The position numbers and the translations under genes were made by a program. Positions 1 through 7,962 of a stretch of DNA of 64,000 bases are shown piece after piece. The stretch lies in assembly GCF_000621705.1 (NCBI RefSeq), contig NZ_KK211332.1, positions 598,323 to 662,322 of the forward strand, read 5' to 3'. Below the pieces are notes generated by a model. That model was given only the letters and a program-made list of their open reading frames with translations. It was not told where the DNA came from and made no database searches. The stretch comes from Prolixibacter bellariivorans ATCC BAA-1284 (GTDB taxonomy: Bacteria > Bacteroidota > Bacteroidia > Bacteroidales > Prolixibacteraceae). Numbering within the stretch: position 1 is the stretch's first letter; the number at the start of each line of letters is the position of its first letter.

Positions 1-429
1 ACGTTAGAGCTGGAAAGCATTCAGTTCAACGATTTCTCGGAAAATCCGGAGTTATTAAAACCATCAAAATCGGGTGAAAAGGAACTAAAACTGGCTACTC
101 ATCTTCTACGCAGTAATTGCAAAGTAACCCATCAGCCCGACTGGGGAAGTGCCTTTGTGCTCATCGAAGGCGAAACATTGCCGGAACCAACCGGATTGCT
201 GGAATACATTGTTTCCTTTCGGAATGAAAACCATTTTCACGAAGAGATTTGCGAAATGCTTTACAAACGATTGTGGGATAAGTTTCAACCTGAAAAACTG
301 ATGGTTACCTGCGTTTACACCCGCCGTGGAGGAATTGATATTTGCCCTTCGAGAGCCAGTCATGCGCAACTCTTACCCGTTAATCTGATCTCTCCGGAAA
401 AACTTTCGTCTAAATTATTGAGGCAATAA
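1..429 (+). CDS. queF: NADPH-dependent 7-cyano-7-deazaguanine reductase, 3' part
   Basis: The gene enters from the left edge, so only its C-terminal 142 residues are present. QueF reduces preQ0 to preQ1 in the cytoplasm during queuosine (tRNA modification) synthesis. The frame is open from base 1. It shows the SNC-x-THQPDWGS block whose Cys (codon 118-120) aligns with the catalytic, thioimide-forming cysteine. It also shows YIVSFRNENHFHE, holding the substrate-binding Glu/His, and YTRRGGIDICPSR near the end. The QPDWGS and RRGGIDI style resembles the bimodular (E. coli-like) QueF rather than the short Bacillus form; the N-terminal half lies outside the window. Family assignment is firm; the full length is not visible. 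Confidence 0.93.
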   Translation, partial: TLELESIQFNDFSENPELLKPSKSGEKELKLATHLLRSNCKVTHQPDWGSAFVLIEGETLPEPTGLLEYIVSFRNENHFHEEICEMLYKRLWDKFQPEKLMVTCVYTRRGGIDICPSRASHAQLLPVNLISPEKLSSKLLRQ

Positions 430-436
430 AGAAAAC

Positions 437-478
437 TCCCGGTCCTCACTTCCTATTGCATCGAAATGAAAACCGGGA
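437..478 (-). terminator. Possible weak terminator after the outer-membrane barrel gene
   Basis: A 7-bp inverted repeat (TCCCGGT at 437-443, ACCGGGA at 472-478) with a long loop is followed on the minus strand by GTTTTCTTT. It lies just after the stop of the minus-strand gene and just after the queF stop. The loop is long, so this is tentative. Confidence 0.35.
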
Positions 479-487
479 AATTTCGTT

Positions 488-2920
488 TTAATCCATATTG
501 ACTTTAGTCGCCTGTTTCCGTTTATCACGCTTGTAATTGTTGATACGGTACGAGATTGTCAAGCGGATTGGATAATTTGGCTTCATAGACGTGGTTTGGT
601 AAAACTTCGGTTCGTCAATTTTCGTCACAATATCCGTTGTACGGAAAATATCATATGCCATTAAGGTTAACGACAGTCTTTTTTTCAGGAACTGCTGGCG
701 AAAAGATATATAGGTGTAAAAAACATGCTCATTACTACCCTGCGGTCTCTTCACACCGGTTCCGTAGGTGGGCATAATCTGAAAAAAGGTATTATCGCTG
801 ATTCTGAACGAATTCGACCAACGAATATTCACTCCGGCATCACCCCGGGTACCATAAATCGGAGCAAGCTCGCCCTCCGTCTTCACCCTGAACTTATAGA
901 AATTAAAGATGGGCATCATCGTCCAAAAACTATTCATCTTAAAACTGAACGTGGCGTCCAATCCCAGCGCATCTTCGTCTCCCACATTTTCGAATTTGTA
1001 ATTGACAACAGTTCCCGCGTAAATGCTTTGCACCTTGAAAATATGATTCGTGTAGTGATCGTAATAGCCTTTCAACGTGATACTATTGCTCTTGAAGGAA
1101 TTAGAGTAAGTTAACGACAACGAGTTGTTGTATTCGTTATCGAGGAATGGATTTCCTGATTGAACGTAATCAAAATCAAACCACCTGGGATTGGCCTCCA
1201 TTTGAATAGTCGTCAACCGATCAATTCTTCGCGAAAAAGCAAGATTCATCGTTTGCTTATGGGGCAAATGATAATTGAGGAAAAATGAGGGAAATAAATC
1301 CCACTTATCAACTTTCTTCTGCCAGTTATCGGTCACACTATTCAGCAATCTCGACGTGTGTTCAGCTCGTAATCCCAGCTGAAGTTCCATTTTCTCCCAA
1401 TTCTTCCGGTACTGGCTGTAGAACGCGTGAATCTCACGGCTCAAACTGCTTTTTGAGCCCCCAACCGAAAAAGCGGACAACTCGGTACCTGCCTGAGTTA
1501 AATCTGCCGTATAATCAGAAGATTCCTTCTCTTTGCGAAACTGATACCCGGCTTCGAACTTACTTTTATCGCCTAACGGCAAAGAATAATCCAGATTAAT
1601 CCGACTATCATCGTCGTTGCGCGAATCCTTCGTCTTCATCCAGTTGGTGAGGTTTCCGGCTTCGTCTTTCAGCTCATTATGCATCCGGTTATCGAACGAA
1701 GTATTATTCCACTGCCCGGTGATTTCCAGCTTATGCCCTTTGTTGTTAAACGCATGGGAATACGACAACGAGGCTCCCCGGTAATCTCCGGGTCTTCGGT
1801 TTTCCCCGACACTCAAACGTTTTATATCATAGGAATCAGGCCCGTTAGAAGAATAGGTCATATCAAAATCGGCATGATTCAACACATAGTAAGTTCCGGC
1901 GGTTGCCGACAGTAACAGGTCATCTTTTTTCGATGGGGCAAATTCGATGCCGCCCCTAACACCAGTATTTTTTCGGTAGGAATAGCGCCTACCGTCCTGA
2001 TTACTTTGAAGCAAATAACCATTTTGGTAGTTCTTCACCACGGATGTTGCATCTCCTTCCCTGTTCCGTTTGTTGTGATCGGCCCCAACAAAAAAGCTTA
2101 GTTTTCCGGCTTTATGATTAATGATAAAATCGGAAGCATAACCGCCTATCTGAGTGTGGGCAAGCGTAATGTTACCATTCCATCCTTCGCCCCGGCCTTT
2201 TTTCGTGATAATATTCAAGATACCAGCTGTTCCATCCGAGTCATATTTGGCGGATGGATTGGTGATTACCTCAACCTTTTGCACATTGTCGCTGGGAATG
2301 CTTTTTAGAGCTTCATTGCTTTTCAATGGAGAAGGTTTCCCGTCAATCAATACCAGGAAATTTTCGCTACCCTTCAATGTCAGGTTACCGCTGGGCGTTA
2401 CATTCACCGACGGAACACGTTGCAGTAAGTCAACTACTGTTCCTCCGGCTCCTTCCATCCGGTTAGCAACGTTCACCACCGTTTTGTCCAGTTTGGTGCT
2501 CACACCCCCGGTACGTTCAACAACATCGACCTCGCCAAGTTGCTTCACATCCGGTTCCAGAAATAAATCTCCAAGGACAAATGGATTTCGTTTTTGAGCA
2601 AGTTCTACATTCGTCATTACGCGCGGCGAATAACCCATAAAACGAATTTTCATAAAGTATTTCCCGTAAGGAATATTCTTTAGCACAAACGAACCGTTTC
2701 TTGCCGAAGCTGTCCCATTAATTAACACTGAATCAACGGAACGAAATAAGGCTATATTAGCATACTCAATCGGTTCTTTTGACTTGAGATCAAGAATGCG
2801 ACCTCTAAGCACTCCCGGCTCCTGTTCCTTATCACTCTGTCCGAATAAGTATTGAAACGGAGTTAGTGCGAAGATAAAAAGTGCTAACAGAAACACTTGT
2901 TTCTTGCTTAAACGCCCCAT
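488..2920 (-). CDS. TonB-receptor-like outer membrane beta-barrel protein
   Basis: An 810-residue outer-membrane protein of the TonB-dependent receptor / 'outer membrane beta-barrel family' type. In order: a hydrophobic signal peptide ending near LFGQS; a carboxypeptidase-regulatory-like (CarboxypepD_reg) domain over about residues 40-120 (GRILDLKSKEPIEYANIAL); a plug-like domain with VVDLLQRVPSVNVTPSGNLTLKG and NPSAKYDSDGTAGILNIITKK; then a barrel to the C terminus. No SusD partner lies nearby, so a polysaccharide-utilisation role is not indicated, and the substrate is unknown. I chose the ATG at 2920, directly before a basic, hydrophobic leader; an in-frame ATG 51 bases upstream would put 17 polar residues before it. 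The gene is divergent from the TetR gene. No partner protein suggests its cargo. Confidence 0.85.
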   Translation of the reverse strand: MGRLSKKQVFLLALFIFALTPFQYLFGQSDKEQEPGVLRGRILDLKSKEPIEYANIALFRSVDSVLINGTASARNGSFVLKNIPYGKYFMKIRFMGYSPRVMTNVELAQKRNPFVLGDLFLEPDVKQLGEVDVVERTGGVSTKLDKTVVNVANRMEGAGGTVVDLLQRVPSVNVTPSGNLTLKGSENFLVLIDGKPSPLKSNEALKSIPSDNVQKVEVITNPSAKYDSDGTAGILNIITKKGRGEGWNGNITLAHTQIGGYASDFIINHKAGKLSFFVGADHNKRNREGDATSVVKNYQNGYLLQSNQDGRRYSYRKNTGVRGGIEFAPSKKDDLLLSATAGTYYVLNHADFDMTYSSNGPDSYDIKRLSVGENRRPGDYRGASLSYSHAFNNKGHKLEITGQWNNTSFDNRMHNELKDEAGNLTNWMKTKDSRNDDDSRINLDYSLPLGDKSKFEAGYQFRKEKESSDYTADLTQAGTELSAFSVGGSKSSLSREIHAFYSQYRKNWEKMELQLGLRAEHTSRLLNSVTDNWQKKVDKWDLFPSFFLNYHLPHKQTMNLAFSRRIDRLTTIQMEANPRWFDFDYVQSGNPFLDNEYNNSLSLTYSNSFKSNSITLKGYYDHYTNHIFKVQSIYAGTVVNYKFENVGDEDALGLDATFSFKMNSFWTMMPIFNFYKFRVKTEGELAPIYGTRGDAGVNIRWSNSFRISDNTFFQIMPTYGTGVKRPQGSNEHVFYTYISFRQQFLKKRLSLTLMAYDIFRTTDIVTKIDEPKFYQTTSMKPNYPIRLTISYRINNYKRDKRKQATKVNMD

Positions 2921-3335
2921 AAATATTTTGGTCTTTGTTTTAACTTCTGCGAATTTAACATTATGTAACAATTTATCAATAATAAATTATTATTTATTTA
3001 CATGTCCTACAACCTAATCATTATAAACAACGGATAAACACAGCCTCCTCAGCGAATCAATTTCCCTATTGCCACTCTAATATCACACACAATTTATGTT
3101 AGACAAATAATACCATTTATAATTCTTCAACTAACCTTTTACGGATAATACCACATCAATTCCCTCACAAATTTTTCAACAAAGAATAAGACATCATACA
3201 GCATTATCAAACAGCTATTTAATTACAAAAACCAAAACACCGATTAGCTATCTCGTGATTATCAGTTACTATCTTGGTATTCGATAGTGGAAAATGAAAC
3301 AACAAAAACACTATTTTTGCACATAACAAGTAATA
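2921..3335. other. AT-rich divergent intergenic region
   Basis: About 415 bases separate the outer-membrane barrel gene from the TetR gene. No gene is visible. The right end holds two inverted repeats and a TATTTTTG -7-like element, listed separately; the rest is AT-rich with no structure I can support. Confidence 0.6.
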
Positions 3336-3343
3336 ATGTGCAA
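3268..3343 (+). promoter_or_regulatory. Candidate TetR-gene promoter with two palindromic operators
   Basis: TATTTTTG at 3312-3319 fits the Bacteroidetes -7 consensus TAnnTTTG; no clear -33 TTTG is seen. One inverted repeat (ACTATC, 9-base spacer, GATAGT) covers 3268-3288, where the -33 region would lie. A second, longer one (TTGCACAT, 11-base spacer, ATGTGCAA) covers 3317-3343, over the -7 end and start site. TetR regulators commonly repress their own gene through such sites. Binding is inferred from position only. Confidence 0.45.
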
Positions 3344-3353
3344 TTTCTGTTTT

Positions 3354-3935
3354 ATGAAGGAAGAGACACGGTGTAATATATTAAATGTGGCAAAACGACT
3401 TTTTGCCCAACAAGGAATCGGGAAAACAACCATGATGGATGTAGCACATGCGTCGGGATTGGGAAGAAGAACGCTTTATATGTATTACAAAACCCGTGAT
3501 GAGCTTTACAGAGCAGTCGTCAAGAGCGAAATTGAACTAATTATCAGCCGACTGCAAGACGTAATGAAAACCAATATCTCTCCAGATAAGAAATTCATTC
3601 GTTTTGTGGCAGTTCGTATGCAAGCTCTCGAAGATCTGGTCAGACGAAACCGGTCCATTCGTTCCGATTTTCTGAATAACCAATCGCGGATTGAAGAAAT
3701 AAGAAAAGAGCTGGATCTTCAGGAAAAGGTTTATTTGACAAAAATTCTAAAGGAAGGTGATAAACGGGGCACTTTCCGGATTGAAAACCCCGAAATCACA
3801 GCTACCATTGCCCATACGACAATTAAAGGTTTTGAACCGGTATTCATCAGGGATGGTTTTGGCTCAAATTACCAAACCACACTAAACCTTTGCATCAAAA
3901 TTCTGTTTCAGGGAATCAGACCGCAGATCAAATAG
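3354..3935 (+). CDS. TetR/AcrR family transcriptional regulator
   Basis: A 193-residue cytoplasmic DNA-binding regulator. The N-terminal helix-turn-helix is typical of TetR: RCNILNVAKRLFAQQGIGKT, followed by DVAHASGLGRRTLYMYYKTR with the usual YxYYKxRDEL recognition-helix end. The C-terminal ligand domain is not informative about the inducer. An upstream in-frame ATG at 3336 exists but falls inside an 8-bp-arm palindrome that looks like an operator, so the ATG at 3354 is preferred. The next gene, a FabH-like synthase, starts 24 bases downstream on the same strand. This suggests one transcript and a role in fatty-acid or related acyl metabolism, by context only. Confidence 0.85.
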   Translation: MKEETRCNILNVAKRLFAQQGIGKTTMMDVAHASGLGRRTLYMYYKTRDELYRAVVKSEIELIISRLQDVMKTNISPDKKFIRFVAVRMQALEDLVRRNRSIRSDFLNNQSRIEEIRKELDLQEKVYLTKILKEGDKRGTFRIENPEITATIAHTTIKGFEPVFIRDGFGSNYQTTLNLCIKILFQGIRPQIK

Positions 3936-3959
3936 ATATTTATTATATACCATCATCAT

Positions 3960-4910
3960 ATGAAAATGTTTTTAAACAAAGTATCACATTATTTACCCAA
4001 GGAAAGAGTTCCCAATGAATACTTCGAGAAGGTAAATGGCTTATCCGACACGTGGATATTTGAACGGACCGGCATCAAAACCCGGTCGAAAGCGGGGAAA
4101 GAGGAGAATACCACGACCATGGCCGTTGAAGCCGTACGGAATGCAATTACATCGCTCCCTTTCGATATCAGGGATGTCGATCTGATTGTCGGAGCCTCTT
4201 ACACGCCCTATGACACAGTTGCCACTATGGGACACGTTGTTCAACGGGAATTTCATATCAAAGACGCACAGGTGGTATATATTTCATCGGCTTGTTCTTC
4301 TTTAGTCAATGCCCTGGAAGTCGTCGAAGGTTATTTCGCCATGGGAAAATCAAGGCAGGCTCTGGTCATCGCCTCTGAGCACAACACTGCTTTTAGCGAT
4401 GAAACCTGTGAAAAGAGCGGCCACTTATGGGGAGACGGAGCCACGGCGCTATTTATCAGTGATGAGCCTTTGGGTGAAAAACCGGCGGAGATTCTGAGCG
4501 TTTACAGCCGTGGTTTGGGACATATCAGTAAAGGTCCGGAAGGTGTTTATCTGACACCGGGACGCGAAGGTCTGCAAATGCCCGATGGAAGAGATGTTTT
4601 CATTCAGGCTTGCCAATACATGCGTGTAGCATTGGAAGAAGCGTCGGAACAGTGTGGATTAGCCGTCGACGACCTGGATTGGATAATTCCACACCAGGCC
4701 AATCACCGCATCATCAAAAATCTGGCCGGTCAGCTTTCGCTTAACGAGGATAAGATATTTACCAATATCAGGGAGCTTGGAAATACCGGGTCTGCCAGCA
4801 CAGGCATTTGCCTCTCTCAAAATATGGACACGATACAAAAAGATGCTCTTTTAGGTATTACTGTCTTTGGAGGTGGCTATTCTGCAGGTGCCGCTATTCT
4901 ACGATTTTAA
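3960..4910 (+). CDS. 3-oxoacyl-ACP synthase III-like (KAS III) thiolase-fold enzyme
   Basis: A 316-residue ketoacyl synthase of the FabH family, which condenses an acyl-CoA or similar starter with an ACP- or CoA-bound extender in the cytoplasm. The catalytic triad is in the canonical places: Cys112 (SSACSS), His245 (IIPHQANHRI) and Asn275 (GNTGSAST). The C terminus has the FGGGYSAGAAILRF glycine-rich ending. FabH proper is usually about 320-335 residues and sits in fatty-acid or lipid gene sets. Here the only neighbour is a TetR gene, so this may be a secondary KAS III paralogue rather than the housekeeping FabH. The starter substrate cannot be told from sequence. Confidence 0.85.
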   Translation: MKMFLNKVSHYLPKERVPNEYFEKVNGLSDTWIFERTGIKTRSKAGKEENTTTMAVEAVRNAITSLPFDIRDVDLIVGASYTPYDTVATMGHVVQREFHIKDAQVVYISSACSSLVNALEVVEGYFAMGKSRQALVIASEHNTAFSDETCEKSGHLWGDGATALFISDEPLGEKPAEILSVYSRGLGHISKGPEGVYLTPGREGLQMPDGRDVFIQACQYMRVALEEASEQCGLAVDDLDWIIPHQANHRIIKNLAGQLSLNEDKIFTNIRELGNTGSASTGICLSQNMDTIQKDALLGITVFGGGYSAGAAILRF

Positions 4911-4931
4911 CCCCTTAATTATAATACTAGA

Positions 4932-4961
4932 AAACGCCGGTAATTACCGGCGTTTATTTTT
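4932..4961 (+). terminator. Rho-independent terminator after the KAS III gene
   Basis: A perfect 24-base palindrome (AAACGCCGGTAA and its complement, 4932-4955) is followed by ATTTTTTA, 21 bases after the stop codon. Confidence 0.85.
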
Positions 4962-5153
4962 TAGCACACCCGTATCACATCTGTATGAGGTCGGGTTGTC
5001 ATATAAATATTCTCATCAAAAAGTAATCGTAAAGCATTTTAATTCAGAACAAAATTCATTAATTTTAAAGTTACACGTTAAATAAGCCAGGTAGCTTTCG
5101 ACAGGTTATATTAATCTTATAACACAGCCTATACCAATCTTAAATTCCTTATT

Positions 5154-5450
5154 ATGATGCTTTATATTGGAAATCTTGATTACCGAATATCTGAAGAAGA
5201 TTTATACGAACTTTTTTCAGAATATGGACATGTGACATCGGTGCGAATTGTACGAGACAAAATCTCACACCGGAGCAAGGGATTTGGTTTTGTGGAAATG
5301 GAACATGATTTTGAAGCCAACCGGGCCGTTGATAATGCAAACGGACTATTTGTTGCCGATCGTAAAATGGTCGTCCGGTTTGGACATCAGGCTGGTGGTA
5401 CCCGAGCCGAAAAAAGAGTTAAAGCAACATCCCGACATTCTTATCAATAG
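5154..5450 (+). CDS. RRM-domain RNA-binding protein
   Basis: A 98-residue cytoplasmic single-RRM protein of the type found in Bacteroidetes and cyanobacteria. Both ribonucleoprotein signatures are clear: RNP2 as LYIGNL at residues 3-8 and RNP1 as KGFGFVEM at about 43-50. The RRM fills about residues 2-77, followed by a short basic tail (GGTRAEKRVKATSRHS) likely to aid RNA binding. It is monocistronic, with a terminator behind it. Its RNA targets are unknown. Start choice: the ORF begins ATG-ATG, and either codon could serve. Confidence 0.9.
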   Translation: MMLYIGNLDYRISEEDLYELFSEYGHVTSVRIVRDKISHRSKGFGFVEMEHDFEANRAVDNANGLFVADRKMVVRFGHQAGGTRAEKRVKATSRHSYQ

Positions 5451-5470
5451 AAAATAGTTCTGATTATTGA

Positions 5471-5518
5471 AATGCCAACCGGAATAAGCTATTTTGCAAT
5501 ACCGGCTGGCATTTTTTT
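5471..5518 (+). terminator. Rho-independent terminator after the RRM gene
   Basis: A 12-bp stem (AATGCCAACCGG at 5471-5482 with CCGGCTGGCATT at 5502-5513, one mismatch) is followed by a T7 run. Confidence 0.85.
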
Positions 5519-5529
5519 CGAATTCAGCT

Positions 5530-6540
5530 TCAAACTTTCTTATAGTACTCCACTTTCCCCTCTTCAGCCAAATCAGCCACTTTTTTTGCCAATGTTTCCC
5601 GCGTCACTTCATCCATCTTCCTGAATTCCTTTGCCAGCGCTATTTTTTCTTTAATATAGCCGGCATTTTCCGCTCCGGTTATCAATACACTAACGGGCAT
5701 CGACCAGGAGAAAAACAGCGCTTCTCGCATCGATAATCTTCCAGGCACCACCGGGTCATCCGATTTCCACACGTCATTTCCATTCATCACCTTCTTGCCA
5801 AAGAAACGACCATCTGCCAGAGTTTTCATCGCCAATACCGCCAGTTTACTATCGATGGCCTTCGGTATTACTTCCTTGACAAAGCTATGTTCTGAAGCGA
5901 AATCGACCAGATTAACAGGAAACTGGCAAGTACTGAAGAGTTCCATTCCTCCGGTCTTTTCCAGCATGCGCAAATGAGCATATGGGTTCTGATGCCCGGT
6001 AAATCCAATATGTCGGGCTTTCCCTGACTCTTTAGCTTCCCGAACAACATCCAATAAACCATTGGCAATGCGCGTATCGACATCTTCGGGTGACTGCAGA
6101 GAATGAATTTGCCATAAATCCAGATGATCTGTATGAAGCCGCTTTAGCGATCCTTCAAGATGTTCTCGTGCGGTTTTGGCATCCTGCGTAAAGGTTTTGG
6201 TCATCAGGAAAATATCATCGCGGTATTTGGGTACCAGATATTTCCCGTAACGACGCTCACTTTCGCCGTCAGCATATGATTCGGCCGTATCAAAAAAACG
6301 GATTCCGCCTTCAATGGCCGCTTCAATTACCTCTTGTGCATCCCGCTCGGTCGTCCATCCCACATGGTAGCCTCCAACGCCAAGCATGGTTACATTTTCT
6401 CCGGTACTCCCCAGTTTTCGTTGTGGTAAAATTTCGCCCCATTTGTCATTCGCCGAGGGATTGCCAAAGCTCCGCCAGGGAAGCATCATGCCGGCAGTTA
6501 GCCCTAGCATAGTTTGAATAAATTCTCTTCTTTTTTTCAT
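5530..6540 (-). CDS. Aldo/keto reductase with Tat-like N-terminal leader
   Basis: A 336-residue aldo/keto reductase (TIM barrel, NADPH-dependent carbonyl reduction). The expected tetrad is visible: Asp and Tyr in FDTAESYADGESE, Lys in LMTKTF and His in WQIHSL. The cofactor region HIGFTGHQNP follows. The N terminus, KKRREFIQTMLGLTAGMMLP, is a twin-arginine-like leader (RRxFI plus a hydrophobic stretch), so the enzyme is probably exported folded, or anchored, rather than cytoplasmic. The mature catalytic domain begins near ILPQRKLGSTG. It stands alone and diverges from the TlpA-like gene. The substrate is unknown. Confidence 0.88.
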   Translation of the reverse strand: MKKRREFIQTMLGLTAGMMLPWRSFGNPSANDKWGEILPQRKLGSTGENVTMLGVGGYHVGWTTERDAQEVIEAAIEGGIRFFDTAESYADGESERRYGKYLVPKYRDDIFLMTKTFTQDAKTAREHLEGSLKRLHTDHLDLWQIHSLQSPEDVDTRIANGLLDVVREAKESGKARHIGFTGHQNPYAHLRMLEKTGGMELFSTCQFPVNLVDFASEHSFVKEVIPKAIDSKLAVLAMKTLADGRFFGKKVMNGNDVWKSDDPVVPGRLSMREALFFSWSMPVSVLITGAENAGYIKEKIALAKEFRKMDEVTRETLAKKVADLAEEGKVEYYKKV

Positions 6541-6676
6541 GGTTTAATTGGTTTGTCAGTTTTCATTATCGAAACAGCCTATTTTATAAATAGTTCACAA
6601 TCTTACGTTTCGCTAAATATTGTTAAACAATGATAATCAAGACATAATCGATAAAACCTTCGAAAATCGCAGTTGT

Positions 6677-6698
6677 TTAACTAACAGTTTATAGTTAA
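6677..6698. promoter_or_regulatory. Inverted repeat between divergent genes
   Basis: TTAACTA (6677-6683) and TAGTTAA (6692-6698) form a 7-bp inverted repeat with an 8-base spacer in the AT-rich gap between the reductase and TlpA genes. It could be an operator; no regulator is assigned. Confidence 0.25.
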
Positions 6699-6781
6699 GT
6701 TTAGACAAATTTTTAATATAAATATACCCGTACAACGCAGTGGCTGTCCGGGGTTTTTCCAAGAAATTAAATCGTTTCGTT

Positions 6782-7885
6782 ATGAAGAAGCTAATTTACT
6801 TATTCGCCCTGGCAGTAGTTGCCGTATCCTGTTCCACCAATCCGGGCTTTTTAGTTGATGGAAACATTAAAGGCTGGAAAGATGGCCCAGTGACACTTAA
6901 GAAGAGAATTGACGGAAACTGGATTACTGTTGATTCTACACAAATGAAAAAAGGAAAGTTCAACTTTACAGGAACCGTTGATGTTCCTGGAATGTATTAC
7001 GTTATACCGCCTTCGGGCCGAAGAGATGCCATTCCTTTCTTCCTGGAGAATAGCAACATTACCGTTACTGGCAGCAGTGACGATCCGAAAGATGTTGTCG
7101 TAAAAGGCTCAGCAGCGCAAGACGAATTCAGAGACTTTTATGCTCGTGTGGATAGTATTTCCGACCGGATGCAATCGTATTATCAAAGATATGCTAAGGC
7201 ACGCTCGGAGAACGATACTACTGCAACGGCCAAAATAGAAAAAGAATTAAACGACTTGTATAAGATACAAACCGATATCCAGAAAGCTTTTGTGCTGGAT
7301 AATCCCAATTCGTTTGTTGCACCTTACATCTTACTACAAATTCAGTATGGAATGGATGCCAGTGAATTAAACAGCTATGTGAAGAATTTCTCGGCTGATG
7401 TACTGAAGACGCCCAGTGCACAAACACTAAGCATGCGAATTAAAAAGCTCGAAAAGGTAGCTGTCGGTCAGCAGGCTCCTGATTTTACGATGAATGATGC
7501 CAATGGTAAGCCGGTTAAACTTTCAGATGTGTATAAGCAGCACAAATACCTTCTGGTTGATTTCTGGGCTTCCTGGTGTGGTCCCTGTCGACAGGAAAAT
7601 CCAAATGTAGTTTCGGTATGGGAAAAATACCATAACGATGGATTTAGTGTCATGGGTGTATCGCTCGATTCCAAAAAGGATGCATGGTTAAAGGCCGTTA
7701 AAGACGATAATCTAACCTGGACTCAGGTATCGGACTTACAGGGCTGGAAAAATTCGGCTGCGGCTTTATACGGAGTCAATTCCATTCCTTCCAATATTCT
7801 GTTAGACCAGACTGGAAAAATTATCGCACACAATCTTCGCGGAGAAGATTTACGGAACGAACTATCTGCACTGCTGAAGAAATAA
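6782..7885 (+). CDS. TlpA/ResA-type thioredoxin-fold lipoprotein (DUF4369 N-domain)
   Basis: A 367-residue periplasm-facing thiol-disulfide oxidoreductase. The start at 6782 gives a lipoprotein signal MKKLIYLFALAVVAVSC with Cys17 as the lipidation site; upstream codons in the same frame would spoil the leader. Residues about 20-120 look like the DUF4369 domain (VDGNIKGWKDGPVTLKK). A helical stretch follows, then a thioredoxin fold from about residue 230 (VGQQAPDFTMNDANGKPVKL). The redox motif WCGPC has Cys266 and Cys269, and a cis-Pro loop (NSIPSNILL) follows. Such proteins are common in Bacteroidetes, where the client is usually unknown. The gene is single and ends at a terminator shared with the convergent gene. 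Confidence 0.9.
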   Translation: MKKLIYLFALAVVAVSCSTNPGFLVDGNIKGWKDGPVTLKKRIDGNWITVDSTQMKKGKFNFTGTVDVPGMYYVIPPSGRRDAIPFFLENSNITVTGSSDDPKDVVVKGSAAQDEFRDFYARVDSISDRMQSYYQRYAKARSENDTTATAKIEKELNDLYKIQTDIQKAFVLDNPNSFVAPYILLQIQYGMDASELNSYVKNFSADVLKTPSAQTLSMRIKKLEKVAVGQQAPDFTMNDANGKPVKLSDVYKQHKYLLVDFWASWCGPCRQENPNVVSVWEKYHNDGFSVMGVSLDSKKDAWLKAVKDDNLTWTQVSDLQGWKNSAAALYGVNSIPSNILLDQTGKIIAHNLRGEDLRNELSALLKK

Positions 7886-7911
7886 AATTCAATCAATAAC
7901 GCTATTGCATA

Positions 7912-7944
7912 AAAAAGGCATCTGTTGTTCGCAGATGCCTTTTT
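7912..7944. terminator. Bidirectional terminator
   Basis: A 13-bp stem, AAAAAGGCATCTG (7912-7924) with CAGATGCCTTTTT (7932-7944), sits between convergent genes. It carries a U-run in either direction. Confidence 0.85.
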
Positions 7945-7962
7945 CTATTTCATGAAAATGGA

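Noticed and set aside
2154-2597. Plus-strand ORF of 147 codons inside the outer-membrane barrel gene
   Set aside because: It is antisense to a clear long gene and lacks any family resemblance.
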